This document shows positions 8,645 to 17,495 of a stretch of DNA of 32,894 nucleotides, in pieces; position 1 is the first letter of the stretch, and each line of letters starts with the position of its first letter. Source of the stretch: Spirosoma fluviale (GTDB lineage: Bacteria > Bacteroidota > Bacteroidia > Cytophagales > Flexibacteraceae); assembly GCA_945883425.1 (NCBI GenBank), contig CAMCXM010000024.1, positions 1-32,894 of the forward strand. Reading direction: 5' to 3'. The translations under genes and the position numbers were made by a program. The notes under the pieces are model-generated. The model searched no databases, was not told the DNA's origin, and saw only the letters and a program-made list of their open reading frames with translations.

Positions 8645-8678
8645 TTTCATTTTGAAATTCTGCGACCGGCAAACAAAC

Positions 8679-8708
8679 TTGTAAATTCCGGCTGCCGGAC
8701 TATTTTTG
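8679..8708 (+). promoter_or_regulatory. Promoter of the type IX cargo gene
   Basis: TTG (8679-8681), 19 bases, then a perfect TATTTTTG -7 box (8701-8708), 20 bases before the ATG at 8729. The spacing is canonical for Bacteroidota. Confidence 0.7.
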
Positions 8709-8728
8709 TAGCCGGTCACTGGCTGGAC

Positions 8729-11700
8729 ATGAGGAATTATGCTGCGTTCATTTTGGGTTTATTGTTATTGTTTCTATGCGGAACAGTGGCAGCGAGTCCA
8801 TTCCATTCCTCCAGGTTTATCATCAATAAAGGGCAGTGGAATGATAAGGTTCGGTTTAAGACCCAAATCGGAAGTCACCAAATCTGGCTTCAGGATCAGG
8901 CCTTAACTTATCAGCTGATCAATGCCAGTCAACATCCCATGGCTCAGGTGCATGCGCTCCGGTTTCATGAAAGTCCTGACACATCAAAACATGTGGCGCA
9001 TGTTTTCACGGTTCGGTTTCAGGGGGCCAATGTTGTAAAACCTCAGGCAGCCGGATCAGCAGACAAAACCCGTTTCAATTTTTATCTGGGAAATGATCCG
9101 AAGAAGTGGCAAAGCAATGTGCCTTCATTCGAGGCTGTTCGATACCAGAATCTTTACAATGGAATTAATCTTCAAATTAAAAGTGGTGATCAGTTTCTGA
9201 AATACGATTTTGAGCTGGCGGCTGGAAATGATGGAAGACAGATCGAAATGGATTTTCAGGGTGATCACGGAGTTGAGCTTAAAGGAGGCCGTCTCCGGAT
9301 CCGTACAACCCTGGGTGTGCTCGAAGAACATATTCCGAAAGCGTATCAGCTCAAGGACGGAGTCGCTCATGAAGTCGAATGCCATTACACCCTCAAGGGA
9401 AAAAAAGTGGGATTCCGGTTTGCAAAGCCATTGGATCTCCGGTATCCCACGGTGATAGATCCACTCCTTAATTTCTTTACCTACAGCGGTGCTGCCAGTG
9501 ACAACTGGGCCAATACTGCCATTAGCGATAAAGAGGGCAATTCTTACACAGCAGGAACCATTTATGGAAGTTCTTTTCCAACCACCAACGGGGCTTTTGA
9601 CAGGACCTACAGCGACACGACATTTCTAACGAACCCGTATTTTGTTTATGATGTGGGCATTATGAAATTCAATTCTACTGGCAGCGAATTATTGTTTTGC
9701 ACGTTTTTAGGTGGGCAGGGAGTTGAAACGCCACATTCTCTGGCAATTGATGAAAATCAGGATCTGGTCATTCTCGGTTCTACGTCCTCATTGAATTTCC
9801 CGGTGTCATCGAATGCATTTCAGAAAAACCTCAAAGGTGGACCCATTGAATATCCGTTTGGCAGTTTCTTAGGCGTTGTAACCCCAACCTATGGAAACGG
9901 ATGCGACCTGTTCGTTGCCAAACTGAATTCGAGTGGACAGGAACTGATCGCCTCCACTTATCTGGGTGGAATCGGAACGGATGGAATTATGTCAGTTGTA
10001 GAAAATCTCGTCCCCAACTATGGTGATCAGTTCCGGGGTGAGGTGATGATTGATACAGATGGTTCTGTCTACATAGCTAGTCATACCCACTCACCCGATT
10101 TTCCTTTGGTCGATCCATCCCAAAGTGAACTTCGGGGGAATATGGACGGTTTGGTTGTTAAAATGAATTCCGGTTTATCGGGCATTGTTTGGTCTACCTT
10201 GTATGGAGGAAATGGCGAGGATGCTTTTTTTTCTATTAAGTCGCAGAATGCAACCCAGATCGTGTTGTGTGGTGGCACCAATAGTACCAACCTTAAGATG
10301 CCGGCATCTACCTACCAGCGAAATAAAAGCGGCGCTGGAATAGACGCGTTTATTGTCGTTTTTAATAAGATTACCGGAGATTGGGTTCGCTCAACCTATT
10401 CTGGAACCACAGCAGATGATCAGGCATTTATTGTAGAAACTGATGATGAAGGTGCCATTTACATGTTTGGCCAGACCAAAGGAGAAATGCCAAGAACCTC
10501 CGGAACGTATGGACAGCAACGTGGCGGACAGTTTTTGCAGAAGTTCAGACCCGATCTTTCATCCCTTTTCTGGAGCACCACTTTTGGCCCAACGCCACTC
10601 CAACCCAATATCGTACCAACTAGTCTGATGGTCGATTCGTGCGAACGGATTTTTATGGCCGGTTGGGGCGGAAATGTGAACTACAGAGGTGATGGATTTA
10701 CTGGCGGGCATACATTCGGCATGGATGTTACTCCAGATGCGTTCCAATCACTGTCGGCTGACAGCTCCGATTTTTATTTTCTGGTTCTTTCGAAAGATGC
10801 CCGTTCCCAGATTTTTGGTTCTTATCTCGGTGCTGTTTCTCGACGAGGGGAGCATGTGGATGGCGGAACCAGTAAATTCGACAAGAGAGGAACCATCACG
10901 CAGGCTGTCTGCGGTTGCCGTGACCAGAATAACCGCTTTTACAGGGGAACGACCGGGGCTTATAAAACCAACATTGGCAGTGGAAACTGCAACAATGGGG
11001 TGATGAAATTAAATTTGTTTGATCTTAAAGTGAAGTTTCAGTTTGCCGGAATCATAAAGTGCCCGGCCAGCCTCACCCTTACAAACAATTCTGAAAACGG
11101 TGATTTGTACACCTGGTATTTTGGCAATGGTGATTCGCTTCAATCAAATTCCAGGATTGTGTCATACACCTATAAAAACCCGGGCAAATATATCATTACG
11201 CTGAAAGCAGTTAATCCCCGGAGTTGTGTTTATCAGGCGGTTGCGATCGATTCAATTGTTGTTCCTGACCCATTCAACATCACAAAAGATTACCCGCCGG
11301 ATTCATTTTGTGTGGGTGAAGAAATCAAACCGGAATTTTCTGAGCTCGCCGGTTATACACTCAATTGGGTTCCTCAAAACTATCTCGATGATCCAACCTC
11401 ATACAAGCCGGTTATCAAACCACTTGGCAGTACCCGATACAAGATCAATGTAACCAACCAGGATGGATGTGTTTCAAGTGTCACATATGGTGTGCAGAAC
11501 AGGGAGATCAACCTGGGTTTTGGTATTGATAAACAATTTAATCCTTGTGAAGGGAGCTACAAGATTCGCTACTTTTCAAACCGGGACAGTTCAGATCGCT
11601 ACGTCTGGTATTTCGGCGATTCGGATTCAGCAACGGGTCCGGTGGTGGAGCGAACGTATTCTTCAAACGACACAATTCCGGTGAGGCTGAACGGATTGAA

Positions 11701-12238
11701 AGGAACCTGTGAAGAAAATGCATTTGATACACTTCGCCTGAACGATCGGAAAATTTCGGTTCTGCCTGCATTTGCTGTTTCCCGGTCCTATGAAGGTTGT
11801 GAACAACCGTATTACGTTTTTCAGAACTCGACAGTCAATGGGGATGCGTTTATCTGGGATTTTGGTGATGGCGTAAAAAGTACAGAAGTGAATCCCAGGC
11901 ACCAATACATAAAAACAGGTTTGTATGATGTGAAGCTTGATGCATTTAAGCAGGGTTGTCTCGAAACGACGATTCAAAAGTTGCGGGTGAATGAGTTTTC
12001 TGTTCCTAACCTAATCACGCTTAACGAAGATCTGAAAAATGATCTGTTTATTATTAATGGTTTGGAAGAAGGTTGGGTACTGGACATATACAATCGATGG
12101 GGAAAAAGTGTCTATCAATCCAGCTCGTATAAAAATGACTGGAAGCCAGATTTGTTAGAGGCCGGCGTTTACTTCTACAACATCCGGTTTCCTGGAAATT
12201 ACCATTGCAATGGTTGGGTAGAGGTGGTGAAAGAATAA
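8729..12238 (+). CDS. Secreted SBBP/PKD protein with type IX (type B) C-terminal sorting domain
   Basis: This is a 1169-residue exported protein. Residues 1-22 are a signal peptide. Residues about 27-250 resemble the domain that precedes SBBP repeats in Bacteroidota (FIINKGQWNDKVRF opening). Residues about 250-760 carry at least five SBBP beta-propeller repeats of the form GG.G.D...I..D..G..Y..G.T.S..FP, for example around YLGGIGTDG and LYGGNGEDA. Three PKD domains follow, marked by WYFGNGDS (about 796), WYFGDSDS (about 959) and WDFGDG (about 1042). The last 80 residues form a gliding-motility-type C-terminal domain with DIYNRWGKSVYQ and GVYFYNIRF, the signal for transport by the type IX system and surface attachment. 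The usual TPNGDGKND opening is replaced by TLNEDLKND. The role is probably adhesive or structural; no enzyme motif is seen. A terminator follows. Confidence 0.9.
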   Translation: MRNYAAFILGLLLLFLCGTVAASPFHSSRFIINKGQWNDKVRFKTQIGSHQIWLQDQALTYQLINASQHPMAQVHALRFHESPDTSKHVAHVFTVRFQGANVVKPQAAGSADKTRFNFYLGNDPKKWQSNVPSFEAVRYQNLYNGINLQIKSGDQFLKYDFELAAGNDGRQIEMDFQGDHGVELKGGRLRIRTTLGVLEEHIPKAYQLKDGVAHEVECHYTLKGKKVGFRFAKPLDLRYPTVIDPLLNFFTYSGAASDNWANTAISDKEGNSYTAGTIYGSSFPTTNGAFDRTYSDTTFLTNPYFVYDVGIMKFNSTGSELLFCTFLGGQGVETPHSLAIDENQDLVILGSTSSLNFPVSSNAFQKNLKGGPIEYPFGSFLGVVTPTYGNGCDLFVAKLNSSGQELIASTYLGGIGTDGIMSVVENLVPNYGDQFRGEVMIDTDGSVYIASHTHSPDFPLVDPSQSELRGNMDGLVVKMNSGLSGIVWSTLYGGNGEDAFFSIKSQNATQIVLCGGTNSTNLKMPASTYQRNKSGAGIDAFIVVFNKITGDWVRSTYSGTTADDQAFIVETDDEGAIYMFGQTKGEMPRTSGTYGQQRGGQFLQKFRPDLSSLFWSTTFGPTPLQPNIVPTSLMVDSCERIFMAGWGGNVNYRGDGFTGGHTFGMDVTPDAFQSLSADSSDFYFLVLSKDARSQIFGSYLGAVSRRGEHVDGGTSKFDKRGTITQAVCGCRDQNNRFYRGTTGAYKTNIGSGNCNNGVMKLNLFDLKVKFQFAGIIKCPASLTLTNNSENGDLYTWYFGNGDSLQSNSRIVSYTYKNPGKYIITLKAVNPRSCVYQAVAIDSIVVPDPFNITKDYPPDSFCVGEEIKPEFSELAGYTLNWVPQNYLDDPTSYKPVIKPLGSTRYKINVTNQDGCVSSVTYGVQNREINLGFGIDKQFNPCEGSYKIRYFSNRDSSDRYVWYFGDSDSATGPVVERTYSSNDTIPVRLNGLKGTCEENAFDTLRLNDRKISVLPAFAVSRSYEGCEQPYYVFQNSTVNGDAFIWDFGDGVKSTEVNPRHQYIKTGLYDVKLDAFKQGCLETTIQKLRVNEFSVPNLITLNEDLKNDLFIINGLEEGWVLDIYNRWGKSVYQSSSYKNDWKPDLLEAGVYFYNIRFPGNYHCNGWVEVVKE

Positions 12239-12266
12239 GTTCATTCACTTTTCATTGAATCAATTC

Positions 12267-12290
12267 CTGATCATTATCAGTTTTGTTTTT
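12267..12290 (+). terminator. Probable intrinsic terminator after the type IX cargo gene
   Basis: CTGAT (12267-12271), loop CATT, ATCAG (12276-12280), then ttttgttttt. The stem is short and AT-rich, but the T tract and the position 28 bases after the stop support it. Confidence 0.5.
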
Positions 12291-12355
12291 AATTGCGATC
12301 ATGGATTGGCCGATCGGCAAATCTCTACTTTGATTCCACTATTTGTTCCCGTTGC

Positions 12356-13609
12356 ATGACGTCCAAAACAATTGACCAACTTCTCAAGGAAAAGCAAAAG
12401 TTTGAAGCGCTCTTCAATTTTGCCACCTTAGGAATTGTAATAGCCAACAGCCGCGGAGAAATCACGCTGGTGAATCAACATGCAGAAACAATATTTGGTT
12501 ATGAGCCCGAAGAACTGAAGGGTAAGAAAGTCGAAGTTCTAATACCCATGGGCAAGCAGCATGCTCACCAGGCCAACCGTGAACACTATACTGAGCAGCC
12601 ACAGGTTCGTCCAATGGGTTATGGCAGGGACCTCAAAGCACTCCGGAAAGACGGTTCCGAACTTCCTGTTGAGATCAGCCTGAGCTATTTCCATACAGAT
12701 GAAGGTTTGTTTGTGATCGCCTTTATTTTGGATATCACCGCCAGGAAGCAGAGCGAAGCGATATTGATTCAGCAAAAAGCCGAGTTGGAAACCATCACCC
12801 GGGAAATCAAATTGCTGAACTCGAATCTGGAGGAAGAAGTAGAGAGACGGACCGAGGCTCTTAGACAAACACTTAATCAGCTCGAGGCCTCCAGAAAAGA
12901 ATTGCAGGATGCCCTGAAGCGTGAAAAACAACTCGGTGAATTGAAAAGCCGGTTTGTGACCATGGCCAGCCATGAGTTCAAAACACCACTGGCGACCATT
13001 ATCACATCTGCGACCCTGATCGGAAAGTATCAGAAAACAGAAGATCAGGTTCATAGGGAAAAGCATCTCAAGCGTATTTCTGATACCGTCCTGAATTTAA
13101 GTAATTTATTAAATGAGTTTTTGTCGATCGGGAAACTGGAAGAAGGAAAAATCAATCCCAAACCAGAATTGTTTTTCCTTCCGGATCAAATGAAGGAAAT
13201 CGTGAGTGAAATGCAGAGTCAGGCGGGTGATGGAAAACAGATTCGGATCGAGATGCCCGATGTGGGCGAAGTTCATCTTGATAAAGAACTGATCCGGTAT
13301 GTGATGCTTAACCTGCTTTCCAATGCAATTAAATTCTCTCCGCCTGCTTCAACCATCACCGTGAGGGCATTCAGAAAAGATAAAGTGCTGTGCATTGAAG
13401 TTCAGGACCAGGGAATCGGTATTTCACGGAAGGATCAGGAGCATTTATTTGAGCGGTTTTTCCGGGGACGAAATGCAGACAACATTCAGGGCACTGGTTT
13501 AGGGCTTCATATTGTAGAGCGATATGTGACCCTAATGGAAGGAGAAATAAAGATTCAAAGCGAATTGAATAAAGGAACAATCATCTCACTATTATTTGAA
13601 AACAAATGA
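12356..13609 (+). CDS. PAS-domain sensor histidine kinase
   Basis: This is a 417-residue kinase from the ATG at 12356; the frame reaches a TTG at 12293, but those residues are not domain-like. There is no membrane segment, so it senses a cytoplasmic signal. Domains in order: PAS (about 12-130, with FGYEPEELKGK and RKDGSELPVEISLSYF), a coiled coil (about 135-195), HisKA with phospho-acceptor His206 in MASHEFKTPLA, and HATPase_c with N-box NLLSNAIKFSPP, G1 DQGIGI and G2 GTGLGLHI. His71 and Arg91 in the PAS domain align by eye with the heme ligand and oxygen-contacting arginine of FixL, with identical 20-residue spacing, so oxygen or another gas is a possible signal. The stop overlaps the response-regulator start by four bases (ATGA), marking the partner. 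Confidence 0.93.
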   Translation: MTSKTIDQLLKEKQKFEALFNFATLGIVIANSRGEITLVNQHAETIFGYEPEELKGKKVEVLIPMGKQHAHQANREHYTEQPQVRPMGYGRDLKALRKDGSELPVEISLSYFHTDEGLFVIAFILDITARKQSEAILIQQKAELETITREIKLLNSNLEEEVERRTEALRQTLNQLEASRKELQDALKREKQLGELKSRFVTMASHEFKTPLATIITSATLIGKYQKTEDQVHREKHLKRISDTVLNLSNLLNEFLSIGKLEEGKINPKPELFFLPDQMKEIVSEMQSQAGDGKQIRIEMPDVGEVHLDKELIRYVMLNLLSNAIKFSPPASTITVRAFRKDKVLCIEVQDQGIGISRKDQEHLFERFFRGRNADNIQGTGLGLHIVERYVTLMEGEIKIQSELNKGTIISLLFENK

Positions 13610-14583
13610 AAAAGATTCTGCTTGTAGAGGACCATCAGGAAATCAGAGAAAACACAGTTGAAATTCTGCAACTCGCAGGATTTGAAGTCATTGCTGCTGC
13701 GAACGGTAAGCTGGGGGTTGAAATAGCCCGGGAAACTCCACCAGATCTGGTTGTGTGCGATATTATGATGCCTGTTTTAGATGGATTCGGCGTGCTTCAT
13801 TTGTTTCGGCGGGATGATGTTCTGAGCCAGATTCCGTTCATTTTTATGACAGCCAAGTCGGAAAGAGCCGACCAGCGGAAAGCCATGGAACTGGGTGCCG
13901 ATGATTATCTCACAAAACCATTTACCGAACTCGAACTGCTGGCTGCCATCGAAGCCCGTTTCCAGAAATCTTCAGGAGGCCCGCAACGAAGTGCATCGCC
14001 AAGAAAACTTCAGGATGCCCACGATCAGCTGAACAACTTCTTCAAAAATTTGATGAAAGAGTCAGAAGCAGAACTGGTAAAGCTTCCAAAAAAACACCTC
14101 CTTTTTTCAGAAGGTCAGTTCCCGCAATCGGTTTACTGGCTGGAAAAAGGCATTGTAAAACATTACCGGACCACACCGTTTGGAAAATCACTCATCACCC
14201 GGATCGATTTTGGTCAGGAGCTGATCGGCCTTACCGACGCATTATTGCCACACAGTTATCGTACTTACGCAGAAGCGGCTACATCTCTGGAAGTGCGGTC
14301 AATTCCGAAGGAGAAAGCAGTGAAAGCACTGGCAGAAAATGCGCCCATGCTGATGGCAGCCCTGCAATTGCAGGCTGAAGAAGCCAATCGACTTCAGGAA
14401 AAAATGGTTCATCTGGCCTACACTCCGATGCGTGAGCGTGTTCTTTCTGAAGCAGAATATCTTCGTAGTCATCTTTTAGAAAATGGGTTTTCTGAAGGAG
14501 ATAGGATTTTTTCCAGGGAAGAAATGGCGCAGATTGCCGGAACCGCTACCGAATCTCTCATCCGCGTTCTGAACGAAAAATAG
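13606..14583 (+). CDS. Response regulator with Crp/Fnr-type output domain
   Basis: This is a 325-residue cytoplasmic protein. The receiver domain (1-125) has acidic Glu8/Asp9, phospho-acceptor Asp52 in CDIMMP, the conserved threonine in FMTAKSE, and Lys104 in LTKPF. A linker leads to a cyclic-nucleotide-binding-like beta-roll (about 160-260, LLFSEGQFPQSVYWLEKGIVKHYR). A long dimerisation helix (LMAALQLQAEEANRLQEKM) follows, then a Crp-type helix-turn-helix (FSREEMAQIAGTATESLIRVL). The protein stops at NEK, directly after the recognition helix, so the usual 15-20 residue wing is missing. It is translationally coupled to the upstream kinase, the expected phosphodonor. The beta-roll lacks the canonical cAMP-binding RxS motif region as far as I can see, so it may have no nucleotide ligand. 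Only four bases separate it from the convergent SDR gene. Confidence 0.92.
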   Translation: MKKILLVEDHQEIRENTVEILQLAGFEVIAAANGKLGVEIARETPPDLVVCDIMMPVLDGFGVLHLFRRDDVLSQIPFIFMTAKSERADQRKAMELGADDYLTKPFTELELLAAIEARFQKSSGGPQRSASPRKLQDAHDQLNNFFKNLMKESEAELVKLPKKHLLFSEGQFPQSVYWLEKGIVKHYRTTPFGKSLITRIDFGQELIGLTDALLPHSYRTYAEAATSLEVRSIPKEKAVKALAENAPMLMAALQLQAEEANRLQEKMVHLAYTPMRERVLSEAEYLRSHLLENGFSEGDRIFSREEMAQIAGTATESLIRVLNEK

Positions 14584-14587
14584 TCTT

Positions 14588-15397
14588 TCAAGGCTCCAGT
14601 CCGGAACCCGGTTCTGCGGCCATTTTCTGGTATACTTTCCGGCTCACGAAGGCTGGGAAAAATTTGTTCAGCCAAAACGAAAGCTTGCCTTCGGTGGTCA
14701 TTACAATGTGTTGTTTTTTCTGAACGACTGCATTGTAAATCTGCCGGGCAACTTCTTCAGGCTGCATCATTTTCTCTTCTTCCCTTGGCGTTTCACCTTG
14801 AGCGCTTCCGTCTTTGGTGAGGGCATTTTCTCTGATCCGGGAGGCCGTAAATCCGGGAAATGCCATCAGTACATTCACTCCTTTGCGGGATAATTCCGAT
14901 TGGAGTGATTCCAGAAAACCCTGCATCGCAAATTTGGAAGCACAATACGCAGTCCGTCCGGGGAGTCCTTTAAATCCTGCCACCGATGAAATGCCCACGA
15001 TCGTACCTTTTGACCGGATTAAATACGGAAGCGCTGCTTGAGTAATGTAAACCGTTCCGTAAAAATTTATGTCCATCACTTTGTGGAAAACCGACAAATC
15101 CAGTTCTGAAAAGAGAGCCCTCATCGAAATCCCGGCATTGTTGATCAACACATCCAGTCTGCCATATCGGTTCATGGTTTGAACCACCGCTTTTCGCTGA
15201 TCGGTTTCAGAAGATGCTTCGGCCTGAATGCCAAAGGATTCGATGCCAATGGATGCCAGTTTTTTTTCTGTTTCCTCAATTCGGGTCAGGTCTCTGCCAG
15301 TGAACGCAATCCGCGATCCGTTTTTTCCAAAACACTCGGCCAGTGCCAATCCAATTCCGGATGTTCCGCCTGTGATCAATACAATCTTATCTTTCAT
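14588..15397 (-). CDS. Short-chain dehydrogenase/reductase
   Basis: This is a 269-residue classical SDR with all expected elements: NAD(P)-binding TGGTSGIG (9-16), NNAG (86-89), catalytic Ser138, Tyr151 and Lys155 (YCASK), and the PG motif after the active site. The arginine in TGRDLTR after strand 2 suggests NADP(H). The C-terminus (VMTTEGKLSFWLNKFFPAF) resembles the DHRS7B-like/DltE-like subgroup, which tends to associate with membranes or lipids; the substrate is unknown. It starts 23 bases after aroC on the same strand and is likely the third gene of the propeller-aroC-SDR operon. Nothing in the sequence links its activity to the shikimate pathway. Confidence 0.9.
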   Translation of the reverse strand: MKDKIVLITGGTSGIGLALAECFGKNGSRIAFTGRDLTRIEETEKKLASIGIESFGIQAEASSETDQRKAVVQTMNRYGRLDVLINNAGISMRALFSELDLSVFHKVMDINFYGTVYITQAALPYLIRSKGTIVGISSVAGFKGLPGRTAYCASKFAMQGFLESLQSELSRKGVNVLMAFPGFTASRIRENALTKDGSAQGETPREEEKMMQPEEVARQIYNAVVQKKQHIVMTTEGKLSFWLNKFFPAFVSRKVYQKMAAEPGSGLEP

Positions 15398-15420
15398 AAT
15401 CCCACGAATCTATTTTCCGT

Positions 15421-16500
15421 TTACAGTTTTGTCATCCGGTTCCGTAGCCAGAAATCAACCAGAACCAAAGCTGCCATCGCTTCCACAATTGGCACCGCTC
15501 TGGGCAAAACACATGGGTCGTGGCGACCTTTTCCTTCTACAATCACTGGGTTTCCGTCCGCATCTACACTGTTCTGATCCTGCATGATGGTGGCCACCGG
15601 TTTGAAGGCCACATCAAAATAAATATCCTCTCCGTTGCTGATTCCTCCCTGAACTCCACCGGAATGATTGGTTCGCGTGCGGATTTGGCCGTTTTCTGAG
15701 TAGAACTCATCGTTGTGTTCCGATCCCCGCATTCCCAAAGAAGAAAACCCGGACCCAATCTGAAATCCTTTCACCGCATTGATGCTCAGCATGGCCTTTC
15801 CCAGTTCCGCATGCAGTTTGTCAAACACCGGTTCGCCCAAACCAACCGGAACACCTGTACAGATACAGCGAACCAGCCCTCCGATGGTATCTTTCTCCTT
15901 TCGGACGGTATCGATTAGTGCTTCCATTTGCAATGCCGTTTCCGGATCCGGGCACCGCACATCATTCGATTCAGTCAATTCAAGATTCAGTTCCTGGTAC
16001 GATTTCTCTACTTGAATAAATCCCACTTGTTGTACATAGGCCAGAATTTTTATTCCGGCTGTTTCCAGGATTTGTTTGGCAACGGCACCGGCTGCTACAC
16101 GGGCAGCTGTTTCTCTGGCTGAACTTCTTCCCCCACCCCGGAAATCACGTATTCCATATTTTGTCTGGTATGTAAAGTCGGCATGCGAAGGCCGGAAGGT
16201 CTGTTCCAGATGGGCATAATCTTTCGGTTTCTGGTTTTCATTCGGGATGAAAATACACAAAGGTGTGCCGGTTGTTCGTCCTTCGAATACACCCGATAAA
16301 ATCTGGATTTCATCCTCTTCTTTTCTCTGGGTTGTCAGTCTGCTTTGACCTGGTTTGCGTCGTTGCATTTCCAAGCGGATTTTATCCATATCCAGTTCGA
16401 GACCAGAAGGACAGCCGTCTATAACTACACCGATTCCCGGTCCGTGAGATTCTCCGAAGGTGCTGATGGTAAAGGCTTTACCATACGAATTGTTGCTCAT
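15421..16500 (-). CDS. aroC: Chorismate synthase
   Basis: The enzyme converts 5-enolpyruvylshikimate-3-phosphate to chorismate with reduced FMN, the last step of the shikimate pathway, in the cytoplasm. Translation most likely starts at the ATG at 16500 ([20 protein letters not shown]), giving 359 residues, the normal length. A longer frame reaching 16563 would add 21 residues inside the upstream gene. Family signatures are [59 protein letters not shown], and [18 protein letters not shown]. Its start overlaps the stop of the upstream propeller-protein gene by four bases (ATGA), so expression appears coupled. No other aromatic-pathway gene is in the window. Confidence 0.97.
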   Translation of the reverse strand: MSNNSYGKAFTISTFGESHGPGIGVVIDGCPSGLELDMDKIRLEMQRRKPGQSRLTTQRKEEDEIQILSGVFEGRTTGTPLCIFIPNENQKPKDYAHLEQTFRPSHADFTYQTKYGIRDFRGGGRSSARETAARVAAGAVAKQILETAGIKILAYVQQVGFIQVEKSYQELNLELTESNDVRCPDPETALQMEALIDTVRKEKDTIGGLVRCICTGVPVGLGEPVFDKLHAELGKAMLSINAVKGFQIGSGFSSLGMRGSEHNDEFYSENGQIRTRTNHSGGVQGGISNGEDIYFDVAFKPVATIMQDQNSVDADGNPVIVEGKGRHDPCVLPRAVPIVEAMAALVLVDFWLRNRMTKL

Positions 16501-17354
16501 TTCCGTGTAATCAGATAAAGGTCTCTTTGTTCGTTTCCTGCCAGTAGTGAATCCCGGCCCCAATAACTGAGCGATTCACTTTGCCTGAATTTTGACCAGG
16601 CAAAACAAAAATCGGGATTTGGGATGGATTGAAGTCCATTATTCAGTGTAAAAAAATAAAGTTTGCCATACGTGAGCAGCGCTAATTCCTTTCCATCTGG
16701 TCGGAGCGATGCGGCCGTAACCATTCCAAGCAGCGGAATCTCCTGCTTTTTCACAACTGTAAAATCGCCCGGTTTAGCTGGAATGGTATAGACATTTGTG
16801 CTTCTCTCCTTTTTGTTTTTTGTGAATAAATAGAGACTATCTTTCTGATAGACCATGGCTTCACAATCAAAATTCATCGATCCCGGCTTAACAGGAGGGA
16901 ATGCCACCTGATCAGCATACCGGAAACGAATCATACCTTCCGTTTTGTTTTTCACCGGATCGAAAATATATATCCGGAGGTTTTTCGAAGCATTGAAATT
17001 ATTGCCGAAATCACCAATGAAAACTCTGCCCTTATCATCCTGACATACGTCCTCCCAATCTCTGTTTTTAAATGGAACGAACCATTTCCGGATCAGTTTT
17101 CCTTTGGCATTGATTAGGTACAGGCAGGAATCAGTATCGTCGTTGTGAGTGAAAAACAGATCTTCTTTCCAATGCGAAAGTCCCGAGCTTTCATTCAATT
17201 CCTTAGATCTTATTTTTCCAATTCCGGCGATGTTAAAGTGGTCGCCGCCTGAACAATTTTCAGAATAGATCTGACGGTGATGCCAGGCCAGGTACAGAAT
17301 AGTGGAGGCACCTGCCACGAGAACAAAAGCTGCCGTAATCCGAAGTAATTTCAA
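16497..17354 (-). CDS. Predicted membrane-anchored or exported beta-propeller-like protein, TTG start
   Basis: This is a 285-residue protein of unknown function. A stop codon directly precedes the TTG at 17354 and there is no ATG near the 5' end, so TTG is the likely start. Residues about 5-24 are a hydrophobic signal or anchor ([18 protein letters not shown]). The rest has repeating strands like a propeller: [97 protein letters not shown]. This pattern of asking whether a value is known and then showing it resembles the SdiA-regulated/NHL type of propeller, but I cannot name a family with confidence. It probably acts in the periplasm. It is the first gene of an operon with aroC and an SDR, with a four-base overlap to aroC. 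Confidence 0.75.
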   Translation of the reverse strand: MKLLRITAAFVLVAGASTILYLAWHHRQIYSENCSGGDHFNIAGIGKIRSKELNESSGLSHWKEDLFFTHNDDTDSCLYLINAKGKLIRKWFVPFKNRDWEDVCQDDKGRVFIGDFGNNFNASKNLRIYIFDPVKNKTEGMIRFRYADQVAFPPVKPGSMNFDCEAMVYQKDSLYLFTKNKKERSTNVYTIPAKPGDFTVVKKQEIPLLGMVTAASLRPDGKELALLTYGKLYFFTLNNGLQSIPNPDFCFAWSKFRQSESLSYWGRDSLLAGNEQRDLYLITRK

Positions 17355-17456
17355 TCAAAGACCCTTTTGCAGGAAATGGCAAAGAGAAATGCAAATCAAA
17401 TGAAATCCGTCCGTGAAAAATAATGAAGAGCGATTCTGTCCTTCTCAGAAGGTTGG

Positions 17457-17489
17457 TTCGGATGAAATAGGATTCATTTCCTACCTTCG
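17457..17489 (+). promoter_or_regulatory. Promoter of the HD-phosphohydrolase gene; may give a leaderless mRNA
   Basis: TTCG (17457-17460), 21 bases, then TACCTTCG (17482-17489), a common TAnnTTTG variant. The ATG at 17496 is six bases beyond the box, where transcription itself should start. Confidence 0.5.
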
Positions 17490-17495
17490 CAGCTT

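Noticed and set aside
12539-13066. A 175-residue minus-strand frame opposite the histidine kinase
   Set aside because: The sense strand carries intact PAS and HisKA motifs; the antisense frame has no domain signal.
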